Shown: positions 34,101-42,551, counted from the stretch's first letter. The stretch is DNA of 64,000 bases from Prevotella intermedia ATCC 25611 = DSM 20706 (GCF_001953955.1 NZ_CP019300.1:1612001-1676000), one strand, 5' to 3'. Notes: generated by a model not told the origin, from the letters alone. Numbers and translations are program-made.

Positions 34101-34497
34101 TCTCACAAGATTTAGGTATGATTACTTTCTGTAGAGTTTGAGGCTTGCGGAACGAATTATTGGAAATTTCCTTGAACCCTTCAGAAAACTCCACTTCGGT
34201 AACGCCATCTTGCACCTTAGACTCCCAAGCTACACAGCCTACCACATTGTACCATTCCCTGTCCATTCCTTCAGGGCTTTGCACCTTTATAGGAATAGTT
34301 ACCTTACCACTCCCTTTTACTGTCAGCACCAACACTTCATACTTAGATAATGCGGGATTAGGATCCACATCTTTCTTGGAAACCCTATACTCACAACCTC
34401 CATATTCGAAAACGGTTCCTACCGTTTGCGCAAAGGCTTCTGTTGCCGACAATACCATTGCCAGCAACAGCATACTAAATAGTCTTTTTTGTTTCAT
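31144..34497 (-). CDS. BspA-like leucine-rich-repeat (LRR_5) surface protein
   Basis: A 1117-residue exported protein. Signal peptide MKQKRLFSMLLLAMVLSATE then AFAQ. From about residue 100 to 700 it consists of many LRR_5 repeats of about 23 residues (pattern IG.GAF..C..L..V.IP.SV..I). A non-repeat beta region follows to about residue 1000. The C-terminus reads YYNLNGVQVSKPTKGVYIHNG then KKVIIK, the sorting-type tail shared in this window. BspA proteins bind host matrix and other bacteria and promote adhesion. It has a full promoter at 34668-34699, a leader of about 165 bases, and the 65-residue gene downstream. Confidence 0.9.
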   Translation of the reverse strand: MKQKRLFSMLLLAMVLSATEAFAQTVGTVFEYGGCEYRVSKKDVDPNPALSKYEVLVLTVKGSGKVTIPIKVQSPEGMDREWYNVVGCVAWESKVQDGVTEVEFSEGFKEISNNSFRKPQTLQKVIIPKSCEKVGIGCFVDCPKLTSFEVKSGNMNYKTASDGSLLSYNGKQLVYVPAGKAGEYSVPNNVEEIMPSAFSNCKKMTKITIPASVTKISENGEYPSFNTSGTHFTVLGGNNFCDKDGLLCDKEGKKLLHVPFKYDKLEQPTEKLKIPDGITEVSQNAAIGSSIKQLDLNQTKIIGNNAFNSCSALESVTIGKDVNKIGQGAFTNCQFIETFVVDKQNSNYVAKDGVIFTKDGKNLLLYPCGKKNDYTVPEGTIKIEDFAFSDVQNLENVTIAKTVKTICPSAFKGAKILKKVDFQGTTNLETIGDHAFQNTKLENITIPASVKNLEGAGFADIETLKEVHFADGCQLKELSGNLFQNAKNLKTVSFDGTNSLEKISSYVFFNCPKLETFKIPKTVSEIASGAFKGTKGLKTVEFEKGSVLTRIGNGAFADCGITHITLPESIKLIESFAFDHCSNLTEIKLPKNLQEVQKGAFNFCENLLRFIVDKGNTKYSTLDGMLCDFDKKVLQVFPAGKANSKYTLVPYFEKVAQFCFYGSNKVTNITFPRTVKEIESRAIALCNKLESLSFMGEDNVPTLNADIMYESGNKKNVTIYVRKKWYETGTNDETIKKYNQTFKEVHPSFVSSKGYDRGTEFFPTSMKNVGAISFYTERTSVILDKTAKEDAVTTPDRFGKTFPEKTYDVSSILDFAYEKATKVKAIVSLADMGYVGMNSFKGTSIKDIYFVGNAPGELGSVNYEQPDSYPFKDGQNIYVKKSKVADYKSKWQIAPHMLNITHEIPQETNKNGGTVCFPFDVKYPEGQGDKDIKPYVPVDYTYAYAVSNPIVRAYSLDDYYVPAYVGVLIRSKKTATVSSYCQMDEEQLHKEDKLTAVGYNKNADNRMVGAVEDVTITNESGFQYYAFSKKYGKFVQLKDNVTFPYFKAYFRLRKNPTSPAKGFSIVYDEEDVPAGIDGITDFGKDNDNAPYYNLNGVQVSKPTKGVYIHNGKKVIIK

Positions 34498-34667
34498 TTT
34501 TTATTAAACTATAATTTATTATTCTTTTTGAATATTACTTGTGGTTAAAACTTTCTAACTAATCGGTCTTATTTCATTCAAATGATAAGATGTTGCAATA
34601 GAACAAACAAATGAAAATAACTATATCTTTCTGCTTGCTTCAAACTTGAAATCTTATAACTTGGGTG

Positions 34668-34699
34668 CAAAGGTAAAGATAAAAAGCTTAATAAGCAAA
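34668..34699 (-). promoter_or_regulatory. Promoter of the BspA-like gene
   Basis: On the minus strand TTTG (34699-34696), 20 bases, then TACCTTTG (34675-34668). The leader to 34497 is about 165 bases long, unusually long for this window, and AT-rich. Confidence 0.7.
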
Positions 34700-34807
34700 T
34701 ATTTAGTGAAAGAAAACTATTGTTTTGAAAATATTGAGAATATTCTCTATAATTATTGCCATTACGAAAACTCAAAATTAATTATGATATTTTTTGAGGA
34801 GACAAAG

Positions 34808-34838
34808 TTGGATTAAACCAGACTTTTTAGTACTTTTG
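34808..34838 (+). promoter_or_regulatory. Promoter of the DUF4494-yggS operon
   Basis: TTG (34808-34810), 20 bases, then TACTTTTG (34831-34838); divergent from the BspA-like promoter. With that promoter it accounts for the regulatory content of 34498-34917, where I see no gene. Confidence 0.7.
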
Positions 34839-34917
34839 CATTCAAATTAAACATAAACGACACGGTTCATTCTTTGCGATTACGCTTTAGAGTGCCCGAT
34901 AAACAACAAAAGAGACA

Positions 34918-35400
34918 ATGAGAAGCAAAACTACTTCTTGGTTTGAGACCAAGGTGCGTTACGATAAGACCATGGAAGATGGTCAGAACAAAAAGGCTAC
35001 AGAGGCTTACACCGTAGAGGCGTTGAGTTTTTCTGAAGCAGAGAGTGCCATAACAGAAGAAATGTCGCACTACATCAGCGGCGAATTTGACGTGAAAGCG
35101 ATTACCCCAGCTGCTTACGGCGAGATTTTCTTCAGCGATGCCGACAGCGACGACAAATGGTTCAAGGCTCGCTTGGCATTCATTACCATTGATGAAAAGA
35201 CCGAAAAGGAAAAGCGTTCCACCATTACTTACCTTGTTCAGGCTCACTCTGTCAATGGTGCAGTGAAGCATGTGGACGAGGTTATGGGCAAGACAATGAT
35301 TGATTACGACATCGTTTCCATTGCCGATACAAAGATTATGGACGTGTTTGAGCACAAAGCAGCATCGAAAGCGTCTGACGCAAAGCCTGAATACGAATAA
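34918..35400 (+). CDS. DUF4494 domain-containing protein
   Basis: A 160-residue soluble protein of the Bacteroidetes-specific DUF4494 family: MRSKTTSWFETKVRYDKTME at the start, then YTVEALSFSEAESAITEEM and YLVQAHSVNGAVKHVDEVMG. No signal peptide, membrane helix or catalytic motif. The function is unknown. It is first in an operon with yggS (36 bases on), an FAD oxidoreductase and a DNA glycosylase; the DUF4494-yggS pairing is, to my recollection, seen in other Bacteroidales. Acidic C-terminal tail. Confidence 0.85.
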   Translation: MRSKTTSWFETKVRYDKTMEDGQNKKATEAYTVEALSFSEAESAITEEMSHYISGEFDVKAITPAAYGEIFFSDADSDDKWFKARLAFITIDEKTEKEKRSTITYLVQAHSVNGAVKHVDEVMGKTMIDYDIVSIADTKIMDVFEHKAASKASDAKPEYE

Positions 35401-35435
35401 CAAGAGAGCGTAGAATACCATAAAACAACCGAACC

Positions 35436-36107
35436 ATGTATGATGTAGCAACTAACTTACACAAGGTGAAGGACGGCTTACCCGATGGCGTTCGCTTGAT
35501 TGCCATCAGCAAGTTTCACCCTAACGAATACATCGAAGCTGCCTACAACGAGGGGCAACGTGTATTTGGCGAGAGCCACGAACAGGAGCTTTCTGCCAAA
35601 GCAAAGACGCTGCCAACAGACATTGAATGGCACTTCATAGGGCATTTGCAGACCAACAAGGTGAAGTACATTGCTCCTTACATCTCTATGATTGAGGCAG
35701 TGGACTCAATGAAACTGCTGAAAGAAATCAACAAACAGGCAGCAAAGCACGACCGTATCATCAATGTATTGTTGGAATTGCACATCGCCGAAGAGGTTTC
35801 CAAGTATGGATTCAGCCTTGACGACTGCCGTAATCTATTGGAAGAAGGCGAGTGGCGCGAGCTAAAACACGTGCATGTATCGGGCTTAATGATGATGGCA
35901 TCGAACACAGACGATACCGAACAAATCAGAAAAGAAATGACCCAAGCTGCCGATTTCTTCGATGAAGTGAAAGCAAAGTACTTTGCCGACGACCCCGAAT
36001 TTAAGGAACGGTCGTGGGGAATGAGCAGCGATTACGAGATAGCAATAGACTGTCGCAGCACGATGATTAGAGTAGGAACTGCCATTTTTGGTCCTCGCGT
36101 GTACTGA
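35436..36107 (+). CDS. YggS/PLPBP family pyridoxal phosphate-binding protein
   Basis: A 223-residue single-domain (beta/alpha)8 protein binding PLP through Lys in RLIAISKFHP near residue 28. Family blocks FGESHEQELSAKAKTL, EWHFIGHLQTNKVKYI, VSGLMMMAS and GMSSDYEIAIDCRSTMIRVG are all present. These proteins have no known catalytic activity and act in vitamin B6 and amino acid homeostasis. Standard length. Second gene of the operon, 35 bases after DUF4494. Confidence 0.94.
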   Translation: MYDVATNLHKVKDGLPDGVRLIAISKFHPNEYIEAAYNEGQRVFGESHEQELSAKAKTLPTDIEWHFIGHLQTNKVKYIAPYISMIEAVDSMKLLKEINKQAAKHDRIINVLLELHIAEEVSKYGFSLDDCRNLLEEGEWRELKHVHVSGLMMMASNTDDTEQIRKEMTQAADFFDEVKAKYFADDPEFKERSWGMSSDYEIAIDCRSTMIRVGTAIFGPRVY

Positions 36108-36159
36108 TAACCGACAAGTCAAGCAACGACACCCCAACAAAACCAACCCCAACTGAATT

Positions 36160-37740
36160 ATGATACAAGAATATCAAATACGTGTGATGCCCCAAGTGGC
36201 ATATAACGAAAAGAATATAAAAGCGTTTATAGCGAAAGACAAAGGCATTGACGCACGCACCATCAACCACGTGCGCACACTGAAACGCTCTATCGATGCT
36301 CGCCACCGTGATATTTTTGTGAACCTGAAAGTAAGGGTCTACATCAACGAAGTGCCACACGATGATGCTTTTGTGAAGACAGAGTACCCCGATGTGAGCC
36401 ACGCGCCTCGTGTCATCGTTGTCGGAGCAGGGCCAGGCGGACTGTTTGCTGCCTTAAGATTGGTGGAATTAGGTTTACGCCCCATTGTTCTTGAACGTGG
36501 AAAAGATGTGCGCGAGCGCAAAAAAGACCTTGCACAAATATCTCGTACCCATACCGTAGACCCTGAATCGAACTACTGTTTCGGCGAAGGAGGTGCAGGA
36601 GCTTACTCCGATGGCAAGCTTTACACACGCAGCAAGAAGCGTGGTTCGGTGGAGAAAATACTCAACGTGTTCTGCCAACACGGCGCATCTACAAGCATTC
36701 TTGCCGATGCTCACCCGCACATCGGTACCGACAAGCTGCCCAAAGTTATTGAAAATATGCGCAATACCATTCTCGCTTGTGGCGGAGAAGTGCATTTCCA
36801 AACAAAAATGGTGGCGTTGGAAACCGATGGCAACAAGGTTGTTGGCGTGAAAGCCATGTCTACTTACGGCGGCGGACAACAGGAAAAGACATTCAAGGGA
36901 GCCGTTATTCTTGCCACAGGGCACTCGGCGCGCGATGTTTATCAGCACTGCCAAGAGGCAAATATCGAAATGGAGGCGAAGGGAATTGCCGTCGGTGTGC
37001 GTTTGGAACACCCTGCGGAACTCATCGACCAGATACAATACCACAACAAAAACGGTCGTGGAAAATACCTCCCAGCAGCCGAATACGCTTTTGTAACGCA
37101 GGTAGAAGGGCGTGGTGTCTATTCTTTCTGCATGTGTCCAGGTGGTTTCGTCATTCCGTCAGCAACAGGACCGCAACAGATTGTAACCAACGGAATGAGC
37201 CCAGCCAACCGCGGAACGAAGTGGTCGAACGCAGGAATGGTGGTTCAAATCAATCCTGAAGACATCAAGGGAGACAACTTATTGCGTATGATGCACTTTC
37301 AAGAACAGTTGGAAAAAGACACTTGGCAACAAGGCAATATGCGCCAAACCGCCCCCGCACAGCGTATGGCAGACTTTGTGAACAAGCGTTTGTCGTACGA
37401 CTTGCCTGCTTCGAGCTATGCACCGGGACTCATTTCCAGTCCGTTACACTTCTGGTTGCCCGACAATATCACCACTCGCCTGCAACAAGCATTCAAGAAT
37501 TTCGGCAAGCAAGCACACGGTTTCCTTACCAACGAGGCTGTAATGATAGCCACGGAAACACGCACCAGTTCGCCCGTACGCATTCTCCGCGACCGCGAAA
37601 CGTTCATGCACGTGCGCCTTCAAGGCTTGTTCCCTTGTGGAGAAGGTGCAGGATATGCAGGTGGAATCGTCAGTGCTGGTATCGACGGAGAGCGTTGCGC
37701 CGAAATGGCAAGTGCGTATTTGTCGAGCATTCAACAATAA
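36160..37740 (+). CDS. FAD-dependent oxidoreductase (uncharacterised dehydrogenase family)
   Basis: A 526-residue flavoprotein. An N-terminal ~85-residue lid (RVMPQVAYNEKNIKAFIAKD) precedes the Rossmann FAD fold VIVVGAGPGGLFAALRLVEL with the GxGxxG loop and the acidic Glu of VLERG. A second FAD-contacting block is GEGGAGAYSDGKLYTR, and the C-terminal block reads FPCGEGAGYAGGIVSAGIDG. This matches the widespread family annotated as FAD-dependent dehydrogenase or FAD-binding protein; the substrate is unknown. It lies between yggS (52 bases) and the DNA glycosylase (15 bases). Cytoplasmic, no signal. Confidence 0.88.
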   Translation: MIQEYQIRVMPQVAYNEKNIKAFIAKDKGIDARTINHVRTLKRSIDARHRDIFVNLKVRVYINEVPHDDAFVKTEYPDVSHAPRVIVVGAGPGGLFAALRLVELGLRPIVLERGKDVRERKKDLAQISRTHTVDPESNYCFGEGGAGAYSDGKLYTRSKKRGSVEKILNVFCQHGASTSILADAHPHIGTDKLPKVIENMRNTILACGGEVHFQTKMVALETDGNKVVGVKAMSTYGGGQQEKTFKGAVILATGHSARDVYQHCQEANIEMEAKGIAVGVRLEHPAELIDQIQYHNKNGRGKYLPAAEYAFVTQVEGRGVYSFCMCPGGFVIPSATGPQQIVTNGMSPANRGTKWSNAGMVVQINPEDIKGDNLLRMMHFQEQLEKDTWQQGNMRQTAPAQRMADFVNKRLSYDLPASSYAPGLISSPLHFWLPDNITTRLQQAFKNFGKQAHGFLTNEAVMIATETRTSSPVRILRDRETFMHVRLQGLFPCGEGAGYAGGIVSAGIDGERCAEMASAYLSSIQQ

Positions 37741-37755
37741 AACATCTTATAAAAT

Positions 37756-38310
37756 ATGGCACGATGCGCTTGGGCTGATACACACCCATTACTTCAAAAA
37801 TACCACGACGAACGTTGGGGCGTACCCGTTCACGACGACAAAACGCTCTTTATGTATCTTGTAATGGAATGTATGTCGTGCGGACTGTCGTGGTTGCTGA
37901 TGCTGAAAAAACAAGAAACATTCTGTCTTTGCTTTGCCAATTTCGACTTCAAGCAGGTGGCTCGCTTCACCGCTGACGATGTTCAGCACATTCTTAACAC
38001 CGAGAATATGCTGAAAAGCCAACGCAAAATAGAAGCAATGATTGCCAATGCGCAGGCCTTTCTTCGCGTTATAGAAGAGTTTGGCTCGTTCGACAAGTAC
38101 ATCTGGCAGTTCTCGAAAGGAAAGACAATGGTCTATCCCTCTCACCAAAAACGCCTCTGCACCCGCAACGCATTGAGCGACAAGGTCGCTAAAAACTTGA
38201 AAAAACGTGGCTTTAAGTATGTTGGTTCAGTCATTATTTACAGCTACCTGCAAGCCATAGGCATCATAAACGACCACCAAGCCGATTGCGATTGTTACAA
38301 TCGGAAATAG
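37756..38310 (+). CDS. tag: DNA-3-methyladenine glycosylase I
   Basis: A 184-residue base-excision enzyme that removes 3-methyladenine from DNA. The zinc site is intact: Cys4 (ARCAW), His17 (YHDERWG), His174 and Cys178 (NDHQADC). The catalytic region reads MECMSCGLSWLLMLKKQ, where relatives have the E-x-x-Q-A-G-L-S-W sequence, so the Glu is kept while Gln-Ala is Ser-Cys. GFKYVGSVIIYSYLQAIG is the conserved C-terminal helix. Last gene of the DUF4494-yggS-FAD operon. A weak hairpin CCGATTG/CAATCGG overlaps its 3' end, and repeat copy 4 follows at once. Confidence 0.92.
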   Translation: MARCAWADTHPLLQKYHDERWGVPVHDDKTLFMYLVMECMSCGLSWLLMLKKQETFCLCFANFDFKQVARFTADDVQHILNTENMLKSQRKIEAMIANAQAFLRVIEEFGSFDKYIWQFSKGKTMVYPSHQKRLCTRNALSDKVAKNLKKRGFKYVGSVIIYSYLQAIGIINDHQADCDCYNRK

Positions 38311-38316
38311 CTTTGA

Positions 38317-38507
38317 TTTTGTAAAGATAATTCTCTTAAAAAGTGATAACTGCGCTTTGACGTTGCGAAAGCGGCTCTTTTGCAACGCAAAACCTACGCT
38401 TTTACCGTGCAAAACAGCCGCTTTTGGAATGCAAAACAATAGGTTTTACAACGCATTGATGTACAGTTAGTTACACAATAGATACTCGTGTGAAAAATAT
38501 TTACACC
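38317..38507 (-). repeat. Dispersed ~190-bp structured repeat, copy 4
   Basis: Reverse orientation of copies 1-3. It starts only seven bases past the tag stop codon and carries both hairpin arms (GCGGCTCTTTTGC / GCAAAACAGCCGC, one mismatch) and the terminal GTGAAAAATATTTACAC. Confidence 0.9.
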
Positions 38508-38536
38508 TTTACTATCTTTTTCCTCCTTATATTATA

Positions 38537-38572
38537 TAGGTCTGAACCTCCACATCAGGAAGTTCAGACCTA
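38537..38572. terminator. Hairpin between repeat copy 4 and the GT2 operon
   Basis: TAGGTCTGAAC pairs perfectly with GTTCAGACCTA (11 bp, 14-base loop). The T-run after it is poor, so it may be a terminator or only an RNA structure. With repeat copy 4 and the promoter at 38692 it accounts for 38311-38733; I see no gene there. Confidence 0.4.
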
Positions 38573-38691
38573 AGTTTATAGAAGGTAAAAAGAATTTCAG
38601 CTAACAGCCATAATCCTCCTACTACATTTTATTTGTGCCGATATTCAACAGAATTTTAACCGTTTCTTTCGTCTTTCTCACTCCTTTTCGT

Positions 38692-38699
38692 TATCTTTG
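38692..38699 (+). promoter_or_regulatory. -7 box of the GT2-DUF4922-SpoIID-MFS operon
   Basis: TATCTTTG, with a predicted leader of about 30 bases to the ATG at 38734. The upstream ATG at 38635 would lie before the promoter. The -33 region has only a degenerate TTTC. Confidence 0.55.
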
Positions 38700-38733
38700 C
38701 ATAAGATTATCTTACCCGAAAACAACCAACCTA

Positions 38734-40266
38734 ATGGATATAAAGAATAAAATAGATTGCTTTGTTCCTTGCGAAAACGCACAGCAAGCACAACAATATG
38801 CAACGCAATTCATAAACGAAAACGAAGTGGCAAAAGTTTTTATGCTCACTTCCGACAGTACGAACGTTAACGAAAAAACGGCTGAAAGCATTGGCTACAT
38901 ACAAGTTGGAAACACTCTTTCTACGGAAACAATGTTGAAAATAGCACAAAATGCTACTGCCGACTACGTGCTTTTCTATATGAAAACTTCGCCCATAACT
39001 TTGGGCTACCACGCTTTAACACGACTTGTGCGTGTAGCTGCCGACACGAAAGCAGCCTTAGTGTATGCCGACCACTATTCTGTTGAGGCAGGAAAAGTGA
39101 TGCGCCACCCTGTCATCGACTACCAAGCAGGCAGCATTCGCGACGATTTCGACTTCGGTTCGTTGGTTCTCATTGATGCAAAGTTGCTCCGTACATACGC
39201 TGAACAGGCAGAAAAGACTGACTATAAGTTTGCTGGCTGGTACGATTTACGCTTGTATCTAAGTAGAAAAGGTAAGATATTCCACTTGGACGAATACCTT
39301 TATACAGAGGAAGAAGACGACCTGCGCCGAAGCGGAGAGAAGCAATTCGACTACGTAAACCCTCGCAATCGTGAGGTACAGATAGAAATGGAACGTGCTG
39401 CAACAGCACATTTGCGCACCATAGGTGGATTGGTGGACACCAAGAAATACAGACAACCCGACTTTACAAGCGGCGACTTCAGCGTTGAAGCATCTGTCAT
39501 AATCCCCGTTTTCAATCGTGAAAAGACCATTCGCGACGCTGTTACATCGGCATTGGCACAGAAAACAGATTTCAAATACAATGTTATTGTTGTAAACAAT
39601 CATTCATCTGACAAGACGACAGCTATACTTTCGGACATTGCAAAGACCGATGACAGGTTGGAACACCTTGTTCCCAACCGCACCGACCTTGGTATTGGCG
39701 GCTGTTGGAACTATGCCGTGAACAGCGAACATTGCGGTAGGTTCGCCGTACAATTGGACAGCGACGACCTCTACTCTTCAGAACAGACCTTGCAAAAGAT
39801 TGTAGACGCTTTCCACGAACAGCAGGCAGCAATGATAATAGGCTCGTACCGTATGTGCGATTTCGACCTTAACACACTTCCGCCAGGACTGATTGACCAC
39901 GCAGAATGGACGGAAGACAACGGCTGCAACAATGCGCTTCGCATCAACGGCTTAGGTGCACCGCGTGCGTTCTACACACCTCTGGCGCGCGAAGTGCAGT
40001 TCCCGAACACCAGTTACGGCGAAGACTATGCCATGGGGTTGGCTTTCAGTCGCCAGTTCCGCATCGGACGCATTTACGAAGAGCTTTATCTATGCCGTCG
40101 TTGGGGCGGAAACAGCGATGCAGCGTTAAGCATTGACCGCATCAATGCCAACAACTTGTATAAAGACCGCTTACGAACGATAGAACTGACAGCGCGTCAG
40201 CAACTCAACAAACAAGGCGACGAGGAGGGCGCAAAGAGTTTAGAGCCTTTTTTTACAGCCAACTGA
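38734..40266 (+). CDS. GT2 family glycosyltransferase (possible 5' part of a frameshift fusion)
   Basis: 510 residues in the zero frame. Residues about 1-235 form a divergent N-terminal domain ([20 protein letters not shown]). From about residue 250, [19 protein letters not shown] starts a GT-A fold, with [10 protein letters not shown] as the DXD-type metal motif and [16 protein letters not shown] as the acceptor-site region. No membrane helix, so it acts in the cytoplasm. The start at 38734 follows from the promoter. The 3' end carries a T7 slippery run at 40248-40254 and a stem at 40262-40298 that contains the stop codon, so ribosomes may shift -1 and make a fusion with the DUF4922 domain of about 809 residues. 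Confidence 0.88.
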   Translation: MDIKNKIDCFVPCENAQQAQQYATQFINENEVAKVFMLTSDSTNVNEKTAESIGYIQVGNTLSTETMLKIAQNATADYVLFYMKTSPITLGYHALTRLVRVAADTKAALVYADHYSVEAGKVMRHPVIDYQAGSIRDDFDFGSLVLIDAKLLRTYAEQAEKTDYKFAGWYDLRLYLSRKGKIFHLDEYLYTEEEDDLRRSGEKQFDYVNPRNREVQIEMERAATAHLRTIGGLVDTKKYRQPDFTSGDFSVEASVIIPVFNREKTIRDAVTSALAQKTDFKYNVIVVNNHSSDKTTAILSDIAKTDDRLEHLVPNRTDLGIGGCWNYAVNSEHCGRFAVQLDSDDLYSSEQTLQKIVDAFHEQQAAMIIGSYRMCDFDLNTLPPGLIDHAEWTEDNGCNNALRINGLGAPRAFYTPLAREVQFPNTSYGEDYAMGLAFSRQFRIGRIYEELYLCRRWGGNSDAALSIDRINANNLYKDRLRTIELTARQQLNKQGDEEGAKSLEPFFTAN

Positions 40267-40298
40267 ACCAGTGGGAAGACGCCAAACAGCGGTTCAGT
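40248..40298 (+). other. Candidate -1 programmed ribosomal frameshift signal
   Basis: TTTTTTT (40248-40254) is read T-TTT-TTT in the GT2 frame, so both P- and A-site tRNAs re-pair perfectly after a one-base back-slip. A 7-base spacer follows, then a perfect 8-bp stem: ACTGAACC (40262-40269) with GGTTCAGT (40291-40298), loop of 21 bases. The zero-frame stop TGA (40264-40266) is inside the left arm. The shifted frame continues as [14 protein letters not shown] into the DUF4922 protein. Confidence 0.6.
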
Positions 40299-40307
40299 GA
40301 TTTACAA

Positions 40308-41162
40308 TTGGTGAGGACAAAGCAATTCGACAATGGCTTAAAGGTGCAGTTCAACCCTGCAAGAATAGTGAGTGCAGGGGCTAAAACAGACAAGGCAACC
40401 ATTGCAAAACGCCCTTGTTTCCTTTGCAAGGATAACCGTCCGAAGGTTCAGACCAGCGTTTCGTTCGGTGAAACGTTCGACATTCTGGTGAATCCCTTCC
40501 CTATTCTGCCCGTCCATTTCACCATTGCGGCACGCCAACACCAGTTGCAGCTTATACAAGAACATTACGCCGACTTGCACAAACTCAGCGACAAGTATCC
40601 AAAACTTATGTTCTTCTATAACGGTCCTAAATGTGGCGCAAGCGCACCCGACCATCTTCACTTCCAAGGAGGCACGAGTGGTATGCTGCCCGTGCAGGAA
40701 ATGTGGAGCAAGCTCGATGCTACTGCACAGCCGTTATTAAGCATCAACGAGGCGGAGGGCATCTTTGAAATTGTCGATTTCGCCTATCCTGCCATTGCAA
40801 TCAAGAGCCGTAGCGTTGAAAACGATGCACGACTGTTCGGCATTGTGTACAATTCGCTGCCTCAACAGGCTGATGAGGCAGAACCAATGATGAACATCGT
40901 CGTGTGGAAAGAGGGGTTAGACACGGTGTCTGTTGTCTTTCCACGTCGCAAACACCGCCCTGATTGCTATTCAAAGGAGGGCGACGAGCAGTATCTGATT
41001 AGTCCTGGTGCATTGGATATGGGTGGCTTGCTCATTCTTCCACGCCAAACCGACTTTGAACGAATAGACGAAAGACTGCTAATGGAGGTGATGAAAGAAG
41101 TTGTTCTTCCCACCGAAACAATGCAGGAAGTAACCGAAAAGATAAGAAACAAAGGGATATAA
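40308..41162 (+). CDS. DUF4922 domain-containing protein (HIT-like phosphorylase fold)
   Basis: 284 residues from the first usable codon, a TTG at 40308. RPCFLCKDNRP and NPFPILPVHFTIAARQHQ start the domain, and SAPDHLHFQGG is the HxHxQ-type active site seen in HIT/galactose-1-phosphate uridylyltransferase relatives such as Ap4A phosphorylase. Substrate unknown. The same frame is open from 40164 and reads [19 protein letters not shown] just upstream of the TTG; this looks like domain sequence, but no ATG, GTG or TTG precedes it, and no ribosome site precedes the TTG. So I suspect the domain is made through a -1 frameshift from the GT2 gene. It lies 13 bases before the SpoIID-like gene. Confidence 0.82.
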   Translation: MVRTKQFDNGLKVQFNPARIVSAGAKTDKATIAKRPCFLCKDNRPKVQTSVSFGETFDILVNPFPILPVHFTIAARQHQLQLIQEHYADLHKLSDKYPKLMFFYNGPKCGASAPDHLHFQGGTSGMLPVQEMWSKLDATAQPLLSINEAEGIFEIVDFAYPAIAIKSRSVENDARLFGIVYNSLPQQADEAEPMMNIVVWKEGLDTVSVVFPRRKHRPDCYSKEGDEQYLISPGALDMGGLLILPRQTDFERIDERLLMEVMKEVVLPTETMQEVTEKIRNKGI

Positions 41163-41175
41163 CAACAAGAAAAGA

Positions 41176-42507
41176 ATGGAAACGAGCAACAGAAAAGAAG
41201 AGCCAATCGTTTCGGTAGGTATCGTGAGCGCAAGCAAACTGTGTTTTTCGCTCAATGCGCCCTATACCGTTTGTGGCTCACAGCGATGTGGAAAGCAGGT
41301 TGTAGAACTGTCAGAAGGTCGTATTCTGTGGGAAAACGCATTCTACGATGAACTGCTTTTCGAGCCAACCGATGCTCAATCGTCGTTCACACTCGAAGAT
41401 GTTACCATCGGAGTAAACTTCCATTGGGAGCGAAAAGAGGCACAAACATTCTTGGGAAAGTTGCGTTTCATAGTGGAAGACAACAATATCTGCGCCATCA
41501 ACGAGCTGCCTGTTGAGACTTATCTTACCAGTGTTATCTCTTCGGAAATGCGTGCAACTTCATCGTTGGAACTACTAAAAGCCCACGCTGTTATATCGCG
41601 CAGTTGGCTTTTGGCACAAATGGAACAGCGAAAAGCAGAAAACAACAACGTTGAAAAACAACCCTCGTTCTTCAAAACCAATGAGGAGATTGTGCGTTGG
41701 TACGACCGCGAAGACCACAAACGGTTTGACGTGTGTGCCGACGACCATTGTCAGCGTTACCAAGGCATAACGAAAGCCGCCAACAAACACGTTGTGGAAG
41801 CCATTCAACAGACAGCAGGAGAGATACTGACAAGCCACGGAGAGATTTGCGATGCGCGATACAGCAAGTGCTGTGGTGGTGCTGTCGAAGAGTTTCAATA
41901 TTGTTGGGAGAACATTAAAAAGCCTTATCTGCAAGCTCTGCCCGACACTTTGCCCGACTCAACACCCCTACCCGACCTCACCGACGAGGCAGTTGCGTAT
42001 CAGTGGATACTATCATCGCCCGATGCTTTCTGCAATACGACCGACCAAAAGGTGCTGTCGCAGGTGCTGAACGACTTCGACCAAGAGACAACAGACTTCT
42101 ATCGGTGGAGCCAAACCTACTCGCAAGCGGAGGTAAAACAACTCTTAGAGGAGAAGTTAGAAGTGCAGTTTGGCGATATTATCGACCTTGTTCCACTATC
42201 AAGAGGCAAGAGCGGACGCATTTACCGACTGAAAATAGTAGGCAAAGAGCGCACCCTCATCATTGGAAAAGAGCTTGAAATAAGGCGTGCACTTAGCAAA
42301 AGCCATCTATACAGTTCGGCATTCATCGTTGAAAAGGCAGATATAAAAGACGGTGTACCACAGAAATTCATCATAAAAGGGGCTGGCTGGGGACACGGCG
42401 TAGGACTTTGCCAAATCGGTGCTGCTATGATGGGCAAGCAAGGCTATCGGTACGAAGAAATATTACTGCACTATTATAAAGGTGCGGAAATAACAAAAGC
42501 CTATTAA
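41176..42507 (+). CDS. SpoIID/LytB-domain protein
   Basis: A 443-residue protein with the SpoIID (LytB amidase enhancer) domain. The active-site block reads YLTSVISSEMRATSSLELLKAHAVISRSW (Glu in SSEM), and the C-terminal signature is GWGHGVGLCQIGAAMMGKQG followed by YEEILLHYYKGAEI. Cys-rich middle (YSKCCGGAVEEF). SpoIID is a lytic transglycosylase acting on glycan strands stripped of peptides. No clear signal peptide or membrane helix is present in the first 30 residues, so its location is uncertain. Located between DUF4922 and an AmpG-like transporter, it suggests a role in peptidoglycan turnover or recycling. Confidence 0.88.
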   Translation: METSNRKEEPIVSVGIVSASKLCFSLNAPYTVCGSQRCGKQVVELSEGRILWENAFYDELLFEPTDAQSSFTLEDVTIGVNFHWERKEAQTFLGKLRFIVEDNNICAINELPVETYLTSVISSEMRATSSLELLKAHAVISRSWLLAQMEQRKAENNNVEKQPSFFKTNEEIVRWYDREDHKRFDVCADDHCQRYQGITKAANKHVVEAIQQTAGEILTSHGEICDARYSKCCGGAVEEFQYCWENIKKPYLQALPDTLPDSTPLPDLTDEAVAYQWILSSPDAFCNTTDQKVLSQVLNDFDQETTDFYRWSQTYSQAEVKQLLEEKLEVQFGDIIDLVPLSRGKSGRIYRLKIVGKERTLIIGKELEIRRALSKSHLYSSAFIVEKADIKDGVPQKFIIKGAGWGHGVGLCQIGAAMMGKQGYRYEEILLHYYKGAEITKAY

Positions 42508-42551
42508 TAGTGCTTCACCAATAAGACAAGATAAAAGCTGAAAGAACCGAA

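Noticed and set aside
40164..40307. Separate upstream start for the DUF4922 gene
   Set aside because: No ATG, GTG or TTG occurs in that frame between the stop at 40161 and the TTG at 40308, so an ordinary longer gene is not possible.
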